Shown here piece after piece: positions 44,101-51,635 of a DNA stretch of 64,000 nt (position 1 is the first letter of the stretch; each line of letters opens with the position of its first letter). The notes beneath the pieces are model-generated. The model was given only the letters and a program-made list of their open reading frames with translations, was not told where the DNA came from and made no database searches. The position numbers were made by a program, and so were the translations under genes. Origin of the DNA: DASRAA01 sp963814165 (lineage in GTDB: Bacteria; Acidobacteriota; Terriglobia; Terriglobales; Acidobacteriaceae). The stretch is from the NCBI GenBank assembly GCA_963814165.1, contig CAWFBW010000011.1:62001-126000 (forward strand), given 5' to 3'.

Positions 44101-45339
44101 CTACCGGTGATGATTGGCGGGCTTCCTGGCAGGTATTTCGGGTATCAGCCCTGAGGTGCCGTCGGTCGGCGAGAAGATAAAGTCTTCTATCTCGTCAATC
44201 CGGTTGTTGGCGTCGTTGTAGCCGATGTCGATGAGTGCCCTCGTGTATTTAGGAGTAAATAACAGGTAACTCATCAAATCCGCGCAGGAAACCGCATCTC
44301 TTCCCAGCCCATTCACAAAATATTGGATGAGGTACGGCATGTCTTTTTGGTGCCGCCGCGCCAATTCCGAGAGGTCAACAGATGGCGTAACCAGAAGCGT
44401 CTCCAGCGGCCGCATCCGCTCGCAATCCTCTGCTTCTGACAGGCTAATCCGCCCATCGCGCATGAGTTTGTTCAGGCGGTCGAGGTGCTCGACGTCGGTG
44501 GCCAGGTGATCGAGGAACATTACATTGAACAGTACGCCCATTACTTGCGCGAGCGATGGCTCGGAGTCGGATGCGGCTTCTTCCTGATGCTCAAGGCTTT
44601 CGCCCCGGACGCCGATGCCAAACACCCTCTCTGCACCGAGCCGAATCACCGGGCTGAGCGGCTGTTGCAGGCGTACGCAGCCGTCGCCGAAATACGCCGT
44701 GCCCTTTGCTGTCTTTAGTCGCACCGGCTGAAACACCAGCGGAATCGCTGCCGAGGCGCAGATGTGGTCAGTGGTGATTTTGGTCGCCAGTGTCACCCGC
44801 CGGCTGCGGTTCCACATCGGGTGACCCTTCGCGCCCTGGATGAAGAGGTAGCTCTTACCCGAGTTGTAATTGGTCGCCGAAATCGCCAGCGCATAAAGAT
44901 GCCCGCGGCGAATGTTGTCTTGGATTCGGCTGGTGTCGAGGTGCGCGGCCAGGAACTGCCGCAGTGGGGTCGCGTCGAGCAGAGACTTGGCGTTGCCCCC
45001 TCCCAACACCGCGCCGAACGACAGATCCAGGATCCACGTAATGGAATTGCGCGCCTGCGACAGCGCATCACAGCGGAAAATGTCGGACGGCCGAAGTTCA
45101 GCCCAAAGCTTGGCGAGAATCTTGGTTGCGATCGAGAACTCGTCGCACCCCGCCGCGAGTGCGCCACCATTCACCGATCCGGCAGAAGAACCTCCGATGA
45201 TCGGAAACGGGTTGCCCTCTTCCTGGATGCGGCGGATCTCGCCGATGCGTTTCAGGACGCCGGCTTGATATGCTCCGCGGGCGCCGCCGCCCGTCATTAC
45301 CAGGCCGAGTGCATTTTCCATGGATTTGGTTTCCGGCAT
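44101..45339 (-). CDS. Patatin-like phospholipase/lipase
   Basis: About 412 residues. The oxyanion loop is GGGARG (residues 17-22), the nucleophile elbow GSSAG places Ser52, and FGDG supplies the catalytic Asp219, so the patatin Ser-Asp dyad is complete. There is no signal peptide, so it should act in the cytoplasm on lipids. ATG 45339 lies closest to the patatin start; ATG 45321 is possible. It is the last of a run of lipid-related genes (phasin-like, lipid-binding-like, WS/DGAT), where it could release fatty acids from storage lipid. Phospholipase activity is the alternative. Confidence 0.88.
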   Translation of the reverse strand: MPETKSMENALGLVMTGGGARGAYQAGVLKRIGEIRRIQEEGNPFPIIGGSSAGSVNGGALAAGCDEFSIATKILAKLWAELRPSDIFRCDALSQARNSITWILDLSFGAVLGGGNAKSLLDATPLRQFLAAHLDTSRIQDNIRRGHLYALAISATNYNSGKSYLFIQGAKGHPMWNRSRRVTLATKITTDHICASAAIPLVFQPVRLKTAKGTAYFGDGCVRLQQPLSPVIRLGAERVFGIGVRGESLEHQEEAASDSEPSLAQVMGVLFNVMFLDHLATDVEHLDRLNKLMRDGRISLSEAEDCERMRPLETLLVTPSVDLSELARRHQKDMPYLIQYFVNGLGRDAVSCADLMSYLLFTPKYTRALIDIGYNDANNRIDEIEDFIFSPTDGTSGLIPEIPARKPANHHR

Positions 45340-45449
45340 AGGCTCTATCCGTTTCAGATTGTAGCGCCGGGACGAATCGCTTTGCCGTGACGCAGCTCTC
45401 ACTCTTATTCTGACTTGCAACGAACAAACAGAGTTAAAGATAAGCAGGA

Positions 45450-45475
45450 CGTTCCGCTGTGGTTGCAGCGGAACG
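45450..45475. repeat. Perfect stem-loop between the phasin-like and patatin genes
   Basis: CGTTCCGCTG and CAGCGGAACG form a 10-base stem with a 6-base loop, 65 bases after the phasin-like gene's stop (minus strand). No T-tract follows, so it is either a T-poor terminator or an RNA-stabilising hairpin. Confidence 0.5.
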
Positions 45476-45540
45476 CCTGCCTGCTTGGGTTAATCACCGG
45501 ACCCCAGATCGCGGTGCACCCACACGTTTTGGTCCATGCC

Positions 45541-46452
45541 TCAGGCGTTGACCGGAATCACGCGCGGTTTCCCCGCCCGTGGACGCTTGCGCGCCGTGGG
45601 CTTCTTCGCTTTCTTCGGCTCCGGACGACGAGTCACTGACTCAATTACTGCCTTTTCCGCCTCAACGAAGCTGCGGAAGCCTTCACGGGTCAGGTCCGGG
45701 ATTTCGCGGTAGGGGACTGTCGGCAACATCTTGGCCGCGGTTCCCGCTGCCTTCAGGCTGACATGGACCTGGCGTGCCGCCACGTCCATCAGTTTCTTCT
45801 GGGCCTCCACGAAGGTGTCCGTCGCTTCCTGCGCCAGCTTAGTCATCTCGGTCTTCTTGGCTTTGCTGACCGTTACTTCCCGGCCGCCTGTCATCCGCGA
45901 GGTCTCTTCGGCGACCACATGCAGGAACTTCTTCTGCGCCTGCACGAAATTCTCTAGTCCGCCACGGGCCAGCTCGACCAGCGTGTCGCCCTCGTACTCT
46001 TCGCCGGCCTTCACGGCGGCCAGGCGCTCGTGAACCTGCTTGCCAGCGTTCTTCAGGTATTCCAACTGCATTTCGACAAAAGCGTCCATGCTGCGATGGA
46101 TCGTATTGATCAGGGCATCCGTAACCGCATAGCCGCCGATCCGTTCCTTCACTCCGGTCGCCAGTATCTCGCTCTCACGCTGTGCGAGTCCGAGCAGCAG
46201 CTTCTGGCCCTCGATGAAGTTTGCCAGGCCTTCGCCAGCAAACTCCTTGGCTACGGCCACTGGCTGGAAGTCAGGGGCGGTCAGTTTTTCACGCATAACG
46301 TCGATCACCGTTCCGTTCTGGCGCATCGCCAGGTCTACCAGGATGCGCTGCGTTGCGAAGAAATTCTCGACTCCCTGCTGCACCCAGCCGGAGAGCAGGT
46401 TAACGAATGACGATTCCCGTGCCATCGGCGCGGTCTTAACTTCCTGCTTCAT
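45541..46452 (-). CDS. Phasin-like protein built of six repeats of about 46 residues
   Basis: 303 residues, no signal peptide or membrane helix. The whole chain up to residue 278 is made of six amphipathic helical repeats with the core F-(V/I/F)-x-x-(Q/E)-(K/R/L). The core Phe lies at residues 31, 79, 125, 169, 214 and 262, with spacing of 44-48. Examples are ENFFATQR, ANFIEGQK, ENFVQAQKK and DTFVEAQKK. The last 26 residues are Lys/Arg/Pro/Ala rich. This resembles phasins, the amphipathic coat proteins of polyhydroxyalkanoate or lipid granules, whose motifs also occur as repeated helices. AGGAGG lies 6 bases before ATG 46452, and a strong promoter with a PhaR-like dyad stands upstream. A granule coat role is inferred from this and from the WS/DGAT and patatin neighbours; no enzyme motif is seen. 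Confidence 0.7.
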   Translation of the reverse strand: MKQEVKTAPMARESSFVNLLSGWVQQGVENFFATQRILVDLAMRQNGTVIDVMREKLTAPDFQPVAVAKEFAGEGLANFIEGQKLLLGLAQRESEILATGVKERIGGYAVTDALINTIHRSMDAFVEMQLEYLKNAGKQVHERLAAVKAGEEYEGDTLVELARGGLENFVQAQKKFLHVVAEETSRMTGGREVTVSKAKKTEMTKLAQEATDTFVEAQKKLMDVAARQVHVSLKAAGTAAKMLPTVPYREIPDLTREGFRSFVEAEKAVIESVTRRPEPKKAKKPTARKRPRAGKPRVIPVNA

Positions 46453-46467
46453 GATTGCCTCCTAGAT

Positions 46468-46520
46468 TGCTGCATTGCAGCATCCAAGTAGACTGTAGTA
46501 TTTAGCGGCATCTGTGTCAA
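46468..46520 (-). promoter_or_regulatory. Promoter and PhaR-like operator of the phasin-like gene
   Basis: On the minus strand, -35 TTGACA (46520-46515), a 17-base spacer and -10 TACAGT (46497-46492) make a near-consensus promoter. Directly after the expected start of transcription lies the perfect dyad TGCTGC-ATT-GCAGCA (46468-46482), containing CTGC-N3-GCAG, the pattern described for PhaR binding upstream of phasin genes in alphaproteobacteria. The position fits repression by blocking initiation. Confidence 0.65.
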
Positions 46521-46732
46521 GTGATATCTCAACTTTGGTGCGGTGCAGCAGAGATGATTGGCAATGGACATGTGGCAGTTTAATCTGACCGATACCAAAG
46601 CGCCATCGTGTCAACCAGTTGCGAGTCTGCCGAGCGAAATCGGGGCACTACCATTTTGGGAATCACGTCTGGGCGTTGGCTTGCCTTGACATCACCATGC
46701 CGTCAGTTCACGATGCGAAAAGGCCCGCCACC

Positions 46733-47485
46733 ATGGCACAAACGGTAAGTGTTGTGCAGTTGAAGCCGGAAACGCTTGACGCTTTTCAGGCGTATGTTCG
46801 CGACGCCGAGGCGGCAATGCAACCGACCCTCGACGGACGCGCTCCGTTTCTGTGGTCGGACGAAAACTCCGACCGCGCGCAGCGCGTGCGCAAAGGCGAG
46901 ATCCCCTCCCAACTTTGGGCCGGCGATTTGCCGGTGCACATTGCCGGAGGCCTGATTCACGATTGGATCGGCGCCGTTTTGATTCCCGGTACAACTCTGG
47001 AAAGGACCCTCGCGCTCGTCCAGGACTACGACAATCACAAGAACGTTTACAAACCCGAGGTGATGGATTCGCGGCTCCTCCGCCACCGCGGCAATGACTT
47101 CACCATCTTTCTCCGCCTGCTGAAGAAGAAGATTATTACCGTGGTGATGGACACCGAGCATGACGTGCACTATCAGCGGGTGGGCGATGGTCGGTGGTTC
47201 CTCCGCTCCTATACCACTCGGTCCTGCGAGGTAGACGACGCCGGCACTCCCAAAGAGAGAATCCATCCGCCTGACACAGGTTACGGATTCTTGTGGCGAC
47301 TGTATTCCTACTGGAAGTTCATGGCCGAGGGCGAAGGCGTAATCGTGGAGTGCCGTGCCATGTCAATGAGTCGCGATATCCCTTTCGGGCTGGGATTCAT
47401 CGTGGAGCCCATCATCAAAAACCTGCCACGCGAATCGCTGATCAACACTCTGAAAGCGACGAGGCAGGCGTTGAGCGGAGCCTAG
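46733..47485 (+). CDS. START/SRPBCC-like lipid-binding-fold protein (family uncertain)
   Basis: About 250 residues, no signal peptide. The sequence LPVHIAGGLIHDWIGAVLIPGTTLERTLALVQDYDNHKNVYKP, then repeated beta-strand segments (FTIFLRLLKKKIITVVMDTEHDVHY, RWFLRSYTTRSCEV) and a C-terminal amphipathic helix (LIVEPIIKN-type stretch near the end, then LINTLKATRQAL), fits the helix-grip fold of START/SRPBCC proteins that bind lipids. AAAAGG lies 9 bases before ATG 46733; ATG 46697 is an alternative. It is divergent from the phasin-like gene and converges with the WS/DGAT gene with one base between their stop codons. I do not recognise the exact family. A lipid transfer role at inclusions is inferred. 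Confidence 0.6.
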   Translation: MAQTVSVVQLKPETLDAFQAYVRDAEAAMQPTLDGRAPFLWSDENSDRAQRVRKGEIPSQLWAGDLPVHIAGGLIHDWIGAVLIPGTTLERTLALVQDYDNHKNVYKPEVMDSRLLRHRGNDFTIFLRLLKKKIITVVMDTEHDVHYQRVGDGRWFLRSYTTRSCEVDDAGTPKERIHPPDTGYGFLWRLYSYWKFMAEGEGVIVECRAMSMSRDIPFGLGFIVEPIIKNLPRESLINTLKATRQALSGA

Positions 47486-47486
47486 C

Positions 47487-49133
47487 TCAGTCTCCAGTTT
47501 GCGCCAGGACCTCTTGCGGCGGCTTCGCGGCTGCAGGTTCCGGCGCAGCCTTGGGTGTGAAGGGAACCGGCTTTCGCGGGGTCTTCTTCCGCGCAGGTGG
47601 TGGCGCGGCGAGCGGAATCTTTCTCATCCTTGGCTTGGCTCCCTTTGCTTTCATTACTGTTTCGGGGATTGGCCTTGGCCTTGCCGTCCTGCGGACGGGT
47701 GTTTCCTGGGCTTCGTTTGAAACTGCCATACTTGCAGCCGACTTGCACATCTCCGCAAAGCTCTCGCGTAGTAATTCTTCAAAACACTCGATGTCTGGAA
47801 CGGCAGTAACATCACCCCCGAATCCGACATAAGCAACGCCGTTGTAGCTCAGGATCGCGACATTTACGCCCATCTCTCCGCCGATCGGGACGTACGGATA
47901 GCAGCGCAACAGCTTGTGTCCCAGCAGGTAAAGTGGCATCTGCGGGCCAGGAACGTTGGTGCAAATCATGTTGGCCAGGCTCAGGGGCAACTGGGTCAGC
48001 ATTGGCACCAGCGTAGCTTGAACGGCAAGCGGCACTTTCGACACAAGCATCCCGAACATTCCGACCATTTCCGGCACGCCGATGCTCCTCAGGAAGGAGA
48101 TGCGTTCACTGATGCGGGCCAGCAGCGCACGAGGGTCGCTGATGAACAGCGGCACGTTGATTGGTAGAAAGGTGATACGGTTCCCCAACTCGGCCACATC
48201 GCCGTCGCCGCGGAGGTTCACCGGGACGATCATCCGCAACTGCCGACCGCGCAGGTTCACACCGTGTTGCTTTGCATATCGCCGAACGGTTGAGGTAATC
48301 ACTGTCAACACCACATCATTTACGGTGCCGCCGCAGCTTCCACGAATAGCCTTGATGTCGGCCATCGGAAGTTCTCCCCATGCGATCTGCTGCGGTCCAC
48401 GGCAAATCTTGTTGAAGGGCAACCGGTCGGAAGGTGACCCCAGCTCCGGTACGAGATGGAGTAACTCTTCGGTGTGTCCCTGGGTAGCTCCGGCGAGTAA
48501 CTCCCGGGCAATCGTCAACACTTCGCTCTGAGCCGTGAGCGCTCCCTGCATGAATGTCTGATACGACTTCAGCGCTTGATCTAAGAGCATGGCGACGGAA
48601 TCAGTCGGGCGAGGACGCTCCGGACGCGGCTGTTTGGGCACCGGTTTGCCTGGTGTCGGACTGGCATCAAGCAGTACGTGCATGATGCCGACGCCCGAAA
48701 CTCCGTCTGCCATGCAGTGATGAATGCGGATGATCATGCCGGTCCGGTTTCCCTTCAGACCTTGCACCAGCGTGATGTCCCACAAAGGATGATTGCGATC
48801 GAGCGTCGAGCTGATTACTTTTGCGGTCTCCGTCTTGAAGTCGCGGTCCGTGCCTTGCTTTAGCGCCACTTCGTGGACGTGATTGTAGATGTCAAACTCC
48901 GGATCGAGTTCCCACGAAGGCAGTCCGAGATGGAGCGGTGGAAATACTGCGCGCTGCTTGTAGCGGGGGATGAGTTCGAGCTTCGACTCAACGAACTTGG
49001 CGCAGGCGCGCTTGGAAATCTTGCCCTCAAACTCGCAGGCTGAGGCGATGTTAATGGGCTGGCCTTCGCGTTCCAGGTACAGGAAGAACGTGTCTCCCCA
49101 CGACAGCGGATGCGTCCGGTCCGACGGTGACAT
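47487..49133 (-). CDS. WS/DGAT wax ester synthase/diacylglycerol acyltransferase
   Basis: 548 residues. The condensation-type active site HHxxxDG reads HHCMADG at residues 138-144, close to the usual position near 132. The family landmarks LSWGDTFFLYLE, HPLWDI, GTVNDVVLTVI, the NLRGD segment and ICTNVPGPQMPLYLLGHKL are all present. The enzyme joins fatty acyl-CoA to a fatty alcohol or diacylglycerol to form wax ester or triacylglycerol on the cytoplasmic membrane and lipid bodies. ATG 49133 is chosen because GAGAGAGG lies 6 bases upstream. The final 75 residues are a Pro/Lys/Ala-rich tail beyond the usual end of the family, similar in character to the tail of the phasin-like protein. Substrate preference is not readable. 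Confidence 0.92.
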   Translation of the reverse strand: MSPSDRTHPLSWGDTFFLYLEREGQPINIASACEFEGKISKRACAKFVESKLELIPRYKQRAVFPPLHLGLPSWELDPEFDIYNHVHEVALKQGTDRDFKTETAKVISSTLDRNHPLWDITLVQGLKGNRTGMIIRIHHCMADGVSGVGIMHVLLDASPTPGKPVPKQPRPERPRPTDSVAMLLDQALKSYQTFMQGALTAQSEVLTIARELLAGATQGHTEELLHLVPELGSPSDRLPFNKICRGPQQIAWGELPMADIKAIRGSCGGTVNDVVLTVITSTVRRYAKQHGVNLRGRQLRMIVPVNLRGDGDVAELGNRITFLPINVPLFISDPRALLARISERISFLRSIGVPEMVGMFGMLVSKVPLAVQATLVPMLTQLPLSLANMICTNVPGPQMPLYLLGHKLLRCYPYVPIGGEMGVNVAILSYNGVAYVGFGGDVTAVPDIECFEELLRESFAEMCKSAASMAVSNEAQETPVRRTARPRPIPETVMKAKGAKPRMRKIPLAAPPPARKKTPRKPVPFTPKAAPEPAAAKPPQEVLAQTGD

Positions 49134-49380
49134 AGTTTGCCTCTCTCTCGGCAGGCGAAGGTCTGGGCGCTCGCAGAACAAAATCCCGTCCAGGATTGAA
49201 GCTCGCCCGGGAGTAACCGCCCGCGCCACGTGGCTTACTTCCCAGAATGCGCAAAGACGGACGCTATTACGATTTCATGAATTGCCCGGCAGTGCTGTGA
49301 GAGGTATCACAGAATCACGGTAATTTGGTCACCCGTGCGGTTTGCTCGGTCGTCAACCCTGCCGCGTCGCTGCCAAGTAT

Positions 49381-49416
49381 CGCCCCCGTCCAACCATGTG
49401 CGGCTGGACGGGGGCG
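49381..49416 (-). terminator. Perfect GC-rich hairpin after the DUF2934 gene
   Basis: CGCCCCCGTCCA and TGGACGGGGGCG pair over 12 bases around a 12-base loop, 11 bases downstream of the stop codon of the minus-strand gene. No T-tract follows, so it may be a T-poor terminator or a 3' stabiliser. Confidence 0.6.
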
Positions 49417-49427
49417 GTTGGGATCGA

Positions 49428-49637
49428 TTACGCGGCCCTATTGGCGGTGCCGTGGTTCCGAATCTCATGTTCCGCCTGGAGCCAGTCCTCTTCGTCGTAT
49501 CCGTCAACGTATCCGCGCGCTTCGTACAACTCGTAAGCGCGCAATCTGATTTGGTCCAGAATGTTGTCGGTCTTGTTGTTCATCGTTCGCTGCTGTTTGG
49601 GTTGGTTTGTCGGCTCGATTGCTAACGCTCGTGACAT
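49428..49637 (-). CDS. DUF2934 small protein
   Basis: 69 residues. The C-terminal half reads IRLRAYELYEARGYVDGYDEEDWLQAEHEI, the DUF2934 signature (IRxRAYELYExRG...DWLxAE). GAGGAGGATCT directly before ATG 49637 is a strong ribosome site. Proteins of this family are short, often lie near stress or storage genes in Acidobacteriota and Proteobacteria, and have no known function. A strong hairpin follows the gene. It is encoded alone here, 294 bases upstream of the WS/DGAT start on the same strand. Confidence 0.9.
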   Translation of the reverse strand: MSRALAIEPTNQPKQQRTMNNKTDNILDQIRLRAYELYEARGYVDGYDEEDWLQAEHEIRNHGTANRAA

Positions 49638-49862
49638 AGATCCTCCTCAAATAGGTAATTAGCTAAGGTTGGTTGACTTTTAGACGAAAATCAAAGCGAG
49701 TAAAGGCCCAGAGTTGCGCCAGCTGTGCAATTGGCGACGCTCTCAGTGGAGCAACGCTGGCGAGTGGGGAGCCTGCGGACCCGATCGGGTAGGATTGCCG
49801 GACCTGGCGCGCAGGCGCGCCACTCATGTTAGTCGAACTGGACGGGCGAAGCGCCGCGGAGA

Positions 49863-50207
49863 CTACCGGACAGGAGGAGGGCGCGAGCAACACAAGGGAT
49901 CAGGCTGCCTGGACGGAATTTCGCTCCAAACCAGGGACGTGATCCCGATTGCTTGCAAGGTGGTTACTGTGAAGGCAGCAACCGCCAGTGTTTGCCAAGA
50001 CAAAGGAGACGTCTTCGTCGGCAGTTTTCGCTGAATCTCAGTGCCGTCAACATAGGACTGGTTTGTCGGGAGTTTCAGGGCGCGATGGTGAATGTCGTAG
50101 CGCGCCAGCCGTGCATTAGCGCAGAGTATCAGCAGGAGCCCACACAACAGCCAAGCTCCGTAATCCCGTGTTCTCAGAGCGCGGCGATGCAGATTGGCGT
50201 GAAGCAC
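49863..50207 (-). CDS. Small membrane protein of unknown function
   Basis: 114 residues. Two hydrophobic segments (YGAWLLCGLLLILCANARLARYDIH and LAVAAFTVTTLQAIGITSLVW) flank a 40-residue soluble region with LKLPTNQSYVDGTEIQRKLPT. I recall the ARYDIH...LKLxTxQSYxDG pattern from hypothetical proteins of Acidobacteriota, but cannot name a family. The start is GTG 50207, with GGGAGAGGG just upstream, which decides this start. It is oriented like the efflux operon 105 bases upstream. The last 14 residues may be frame run-on. Confidence 0.5.
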   Translation of the reverse strand: MLHANLHRRALRTRDYGAWLLCGLLLILCANARLARYDIHHRALKLPTNQSYVDGTEIQRKLPTKTSPLSWQTLAVAAFTVTTLQAIGITSLVWSEIPSRQPDPLCCSRPPPVR

Positions 50208-50311
50208 AACCCTCTCCCTACTGTCTGCTTAGACCCATTACTTCTGAAAACGTTTCGGTGATTTTCGTCCTTCGCCGAGATTGTGCGACACACGTGAACA
50301 TTTCTACCCGA

Positions 50312-51635
50312 TTACGGTGCGGCGACCTGGAAGCGCAGTACTGCTTCCGCAATCCGGTACTGGTACCTGGCTCCGGCAAATTGGATTTGCGCTTCGGTCT
50401 GCTGCAGCTGTGCCTGGCTCAGCTCCACGATCGATGCGAGTCCCAATTGGTAACGGGTCTGCGACAGATCAACGGCCATGCTGGTTTGGTCGACAAACTG
50501 CTGCGTGACCGCGATCCGGCGATACGCGGTTTGGGTGTTCAGCCAACTCGTCCGCACGTCGTTGGCGATGCGATCCTTGAGATCGCGCAGCTGCTCTTGT
50601 TCCGCCTGGGAGCGGAGTGCGGCCTCTTTTGCCCTCGCCGGATAGAGGAATCCGTTGAAGATGGGAATGTTCACGTTCACGCCGACCGCTCCCCACCAGT
50701 TGGCTACTTGCGGTGCGCCGGTTGGAACTCCGCCGACAACGCCGAGCACGCGAACGTCGGGCAGAAGCAAGTCACGCTCCGCTTTTTGGAACCGTTGCGA
50801 CGCCTGATATTCGTAGCTTTGCGCCGCGATCTCGGGACGGTTGCTGAAAGCCTGATCGACCAGCGGGGCTACCGCGTCAGCCGGAGCACTCAGTGCGGTT
50901 TCCGTGTCCACCAGTTCGTACGACTGCTGGCCGGTAAAGCCCAGTATCTCCGACAATACCGACAACCCCGCCTGATAGTTGTTCTGTGCGTCCAGCAGCA
51001 GCAGTTGCGCCTGTGACAGGTTTGCATTGGCGAAGCTCACGTCGAGCTGCGACTTCAGTTTGTTGTTGAACAGCGTCGTTACCTGGTCGCTCACGACCTG
51101 CCGTGCGCTCACCGTTTGTTCCGCGACCCGCAACTCAGCTTTGGCCTGCAGCGCGTTGTAAAAAGACTGGTCAACCGCCAGCTTGATCTGCGCCGCAGTG
51201 GCGGCGGCATTCATATCGCTGGCCTTGGCGCGCAGCACAGCAGTCGCCGCCAGATTATTGGTGCGACCGAAGTCGGTAATCAGCTGCGACAGCGCCACGC
51301 CACCAGCGAAGCGTTCGTAGAGTACCGGATTGTTGATCCCCCCAGCCGCGATACGGCTGCCGTCGCGCGCATCGACGGCTGTGATGCTTCCGTACGCCGC
51401 TGGAAGGTAGCTCGACTTCGCCTCGCGGGTTACTTGCTGCGACGCCAAAGCCAACAAATCGCGCCACAGAGATCCGAGGATTGTTCTTGAGCGCCAACGC
51501 CTCGGCATCCTGGATCGTGAGCTGCACAGACGGCGCCGAAGGAACGGTACCCGCCGGTGGCGCGGCGTTTTGTGCGGGCAGCGCTGCCGTCGCTAGCACT
51601 ACGACCAGAAACAACCGGAGCGCCGTGCTCTTCAC
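50312..51635 (-). pseudogene. TolC-family outer-membrane efflux protein, one-base frameshift
   Basis: From GTG 51635 the frame gives a signal peptide (LFLVVVLATAALPAQ) and the TolC start LTIQDAEALALKNNPRISVARF, then shifts. The rest is read in the next frame (LALASQQVTREAKSSYLPAAYG) to the stop at 50312. One extra base near 51454-51462 explains the break, since the spacing then gives a normal 440-residue TolC protein with two outer-membrane-factor repeats (LGLASIVELSQAQLQ, NVNIPIFNGFLYPARAKE). The start overlaps the RND stop codon (GTGA) with GGAGG 7 bases upstream, so coupling is expected. A pseudogene or a sequence error; if real, the pump would need another TolC protein. Confidence 0.75.

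Noticed and set aside
49714..50034. Plus-strand frame of 106 codons between DUF2934 and the efflux operon
   Set aside because: Arg/Gly-rich with no motif, and it overlaps the better supported minus-strand membrane protein.
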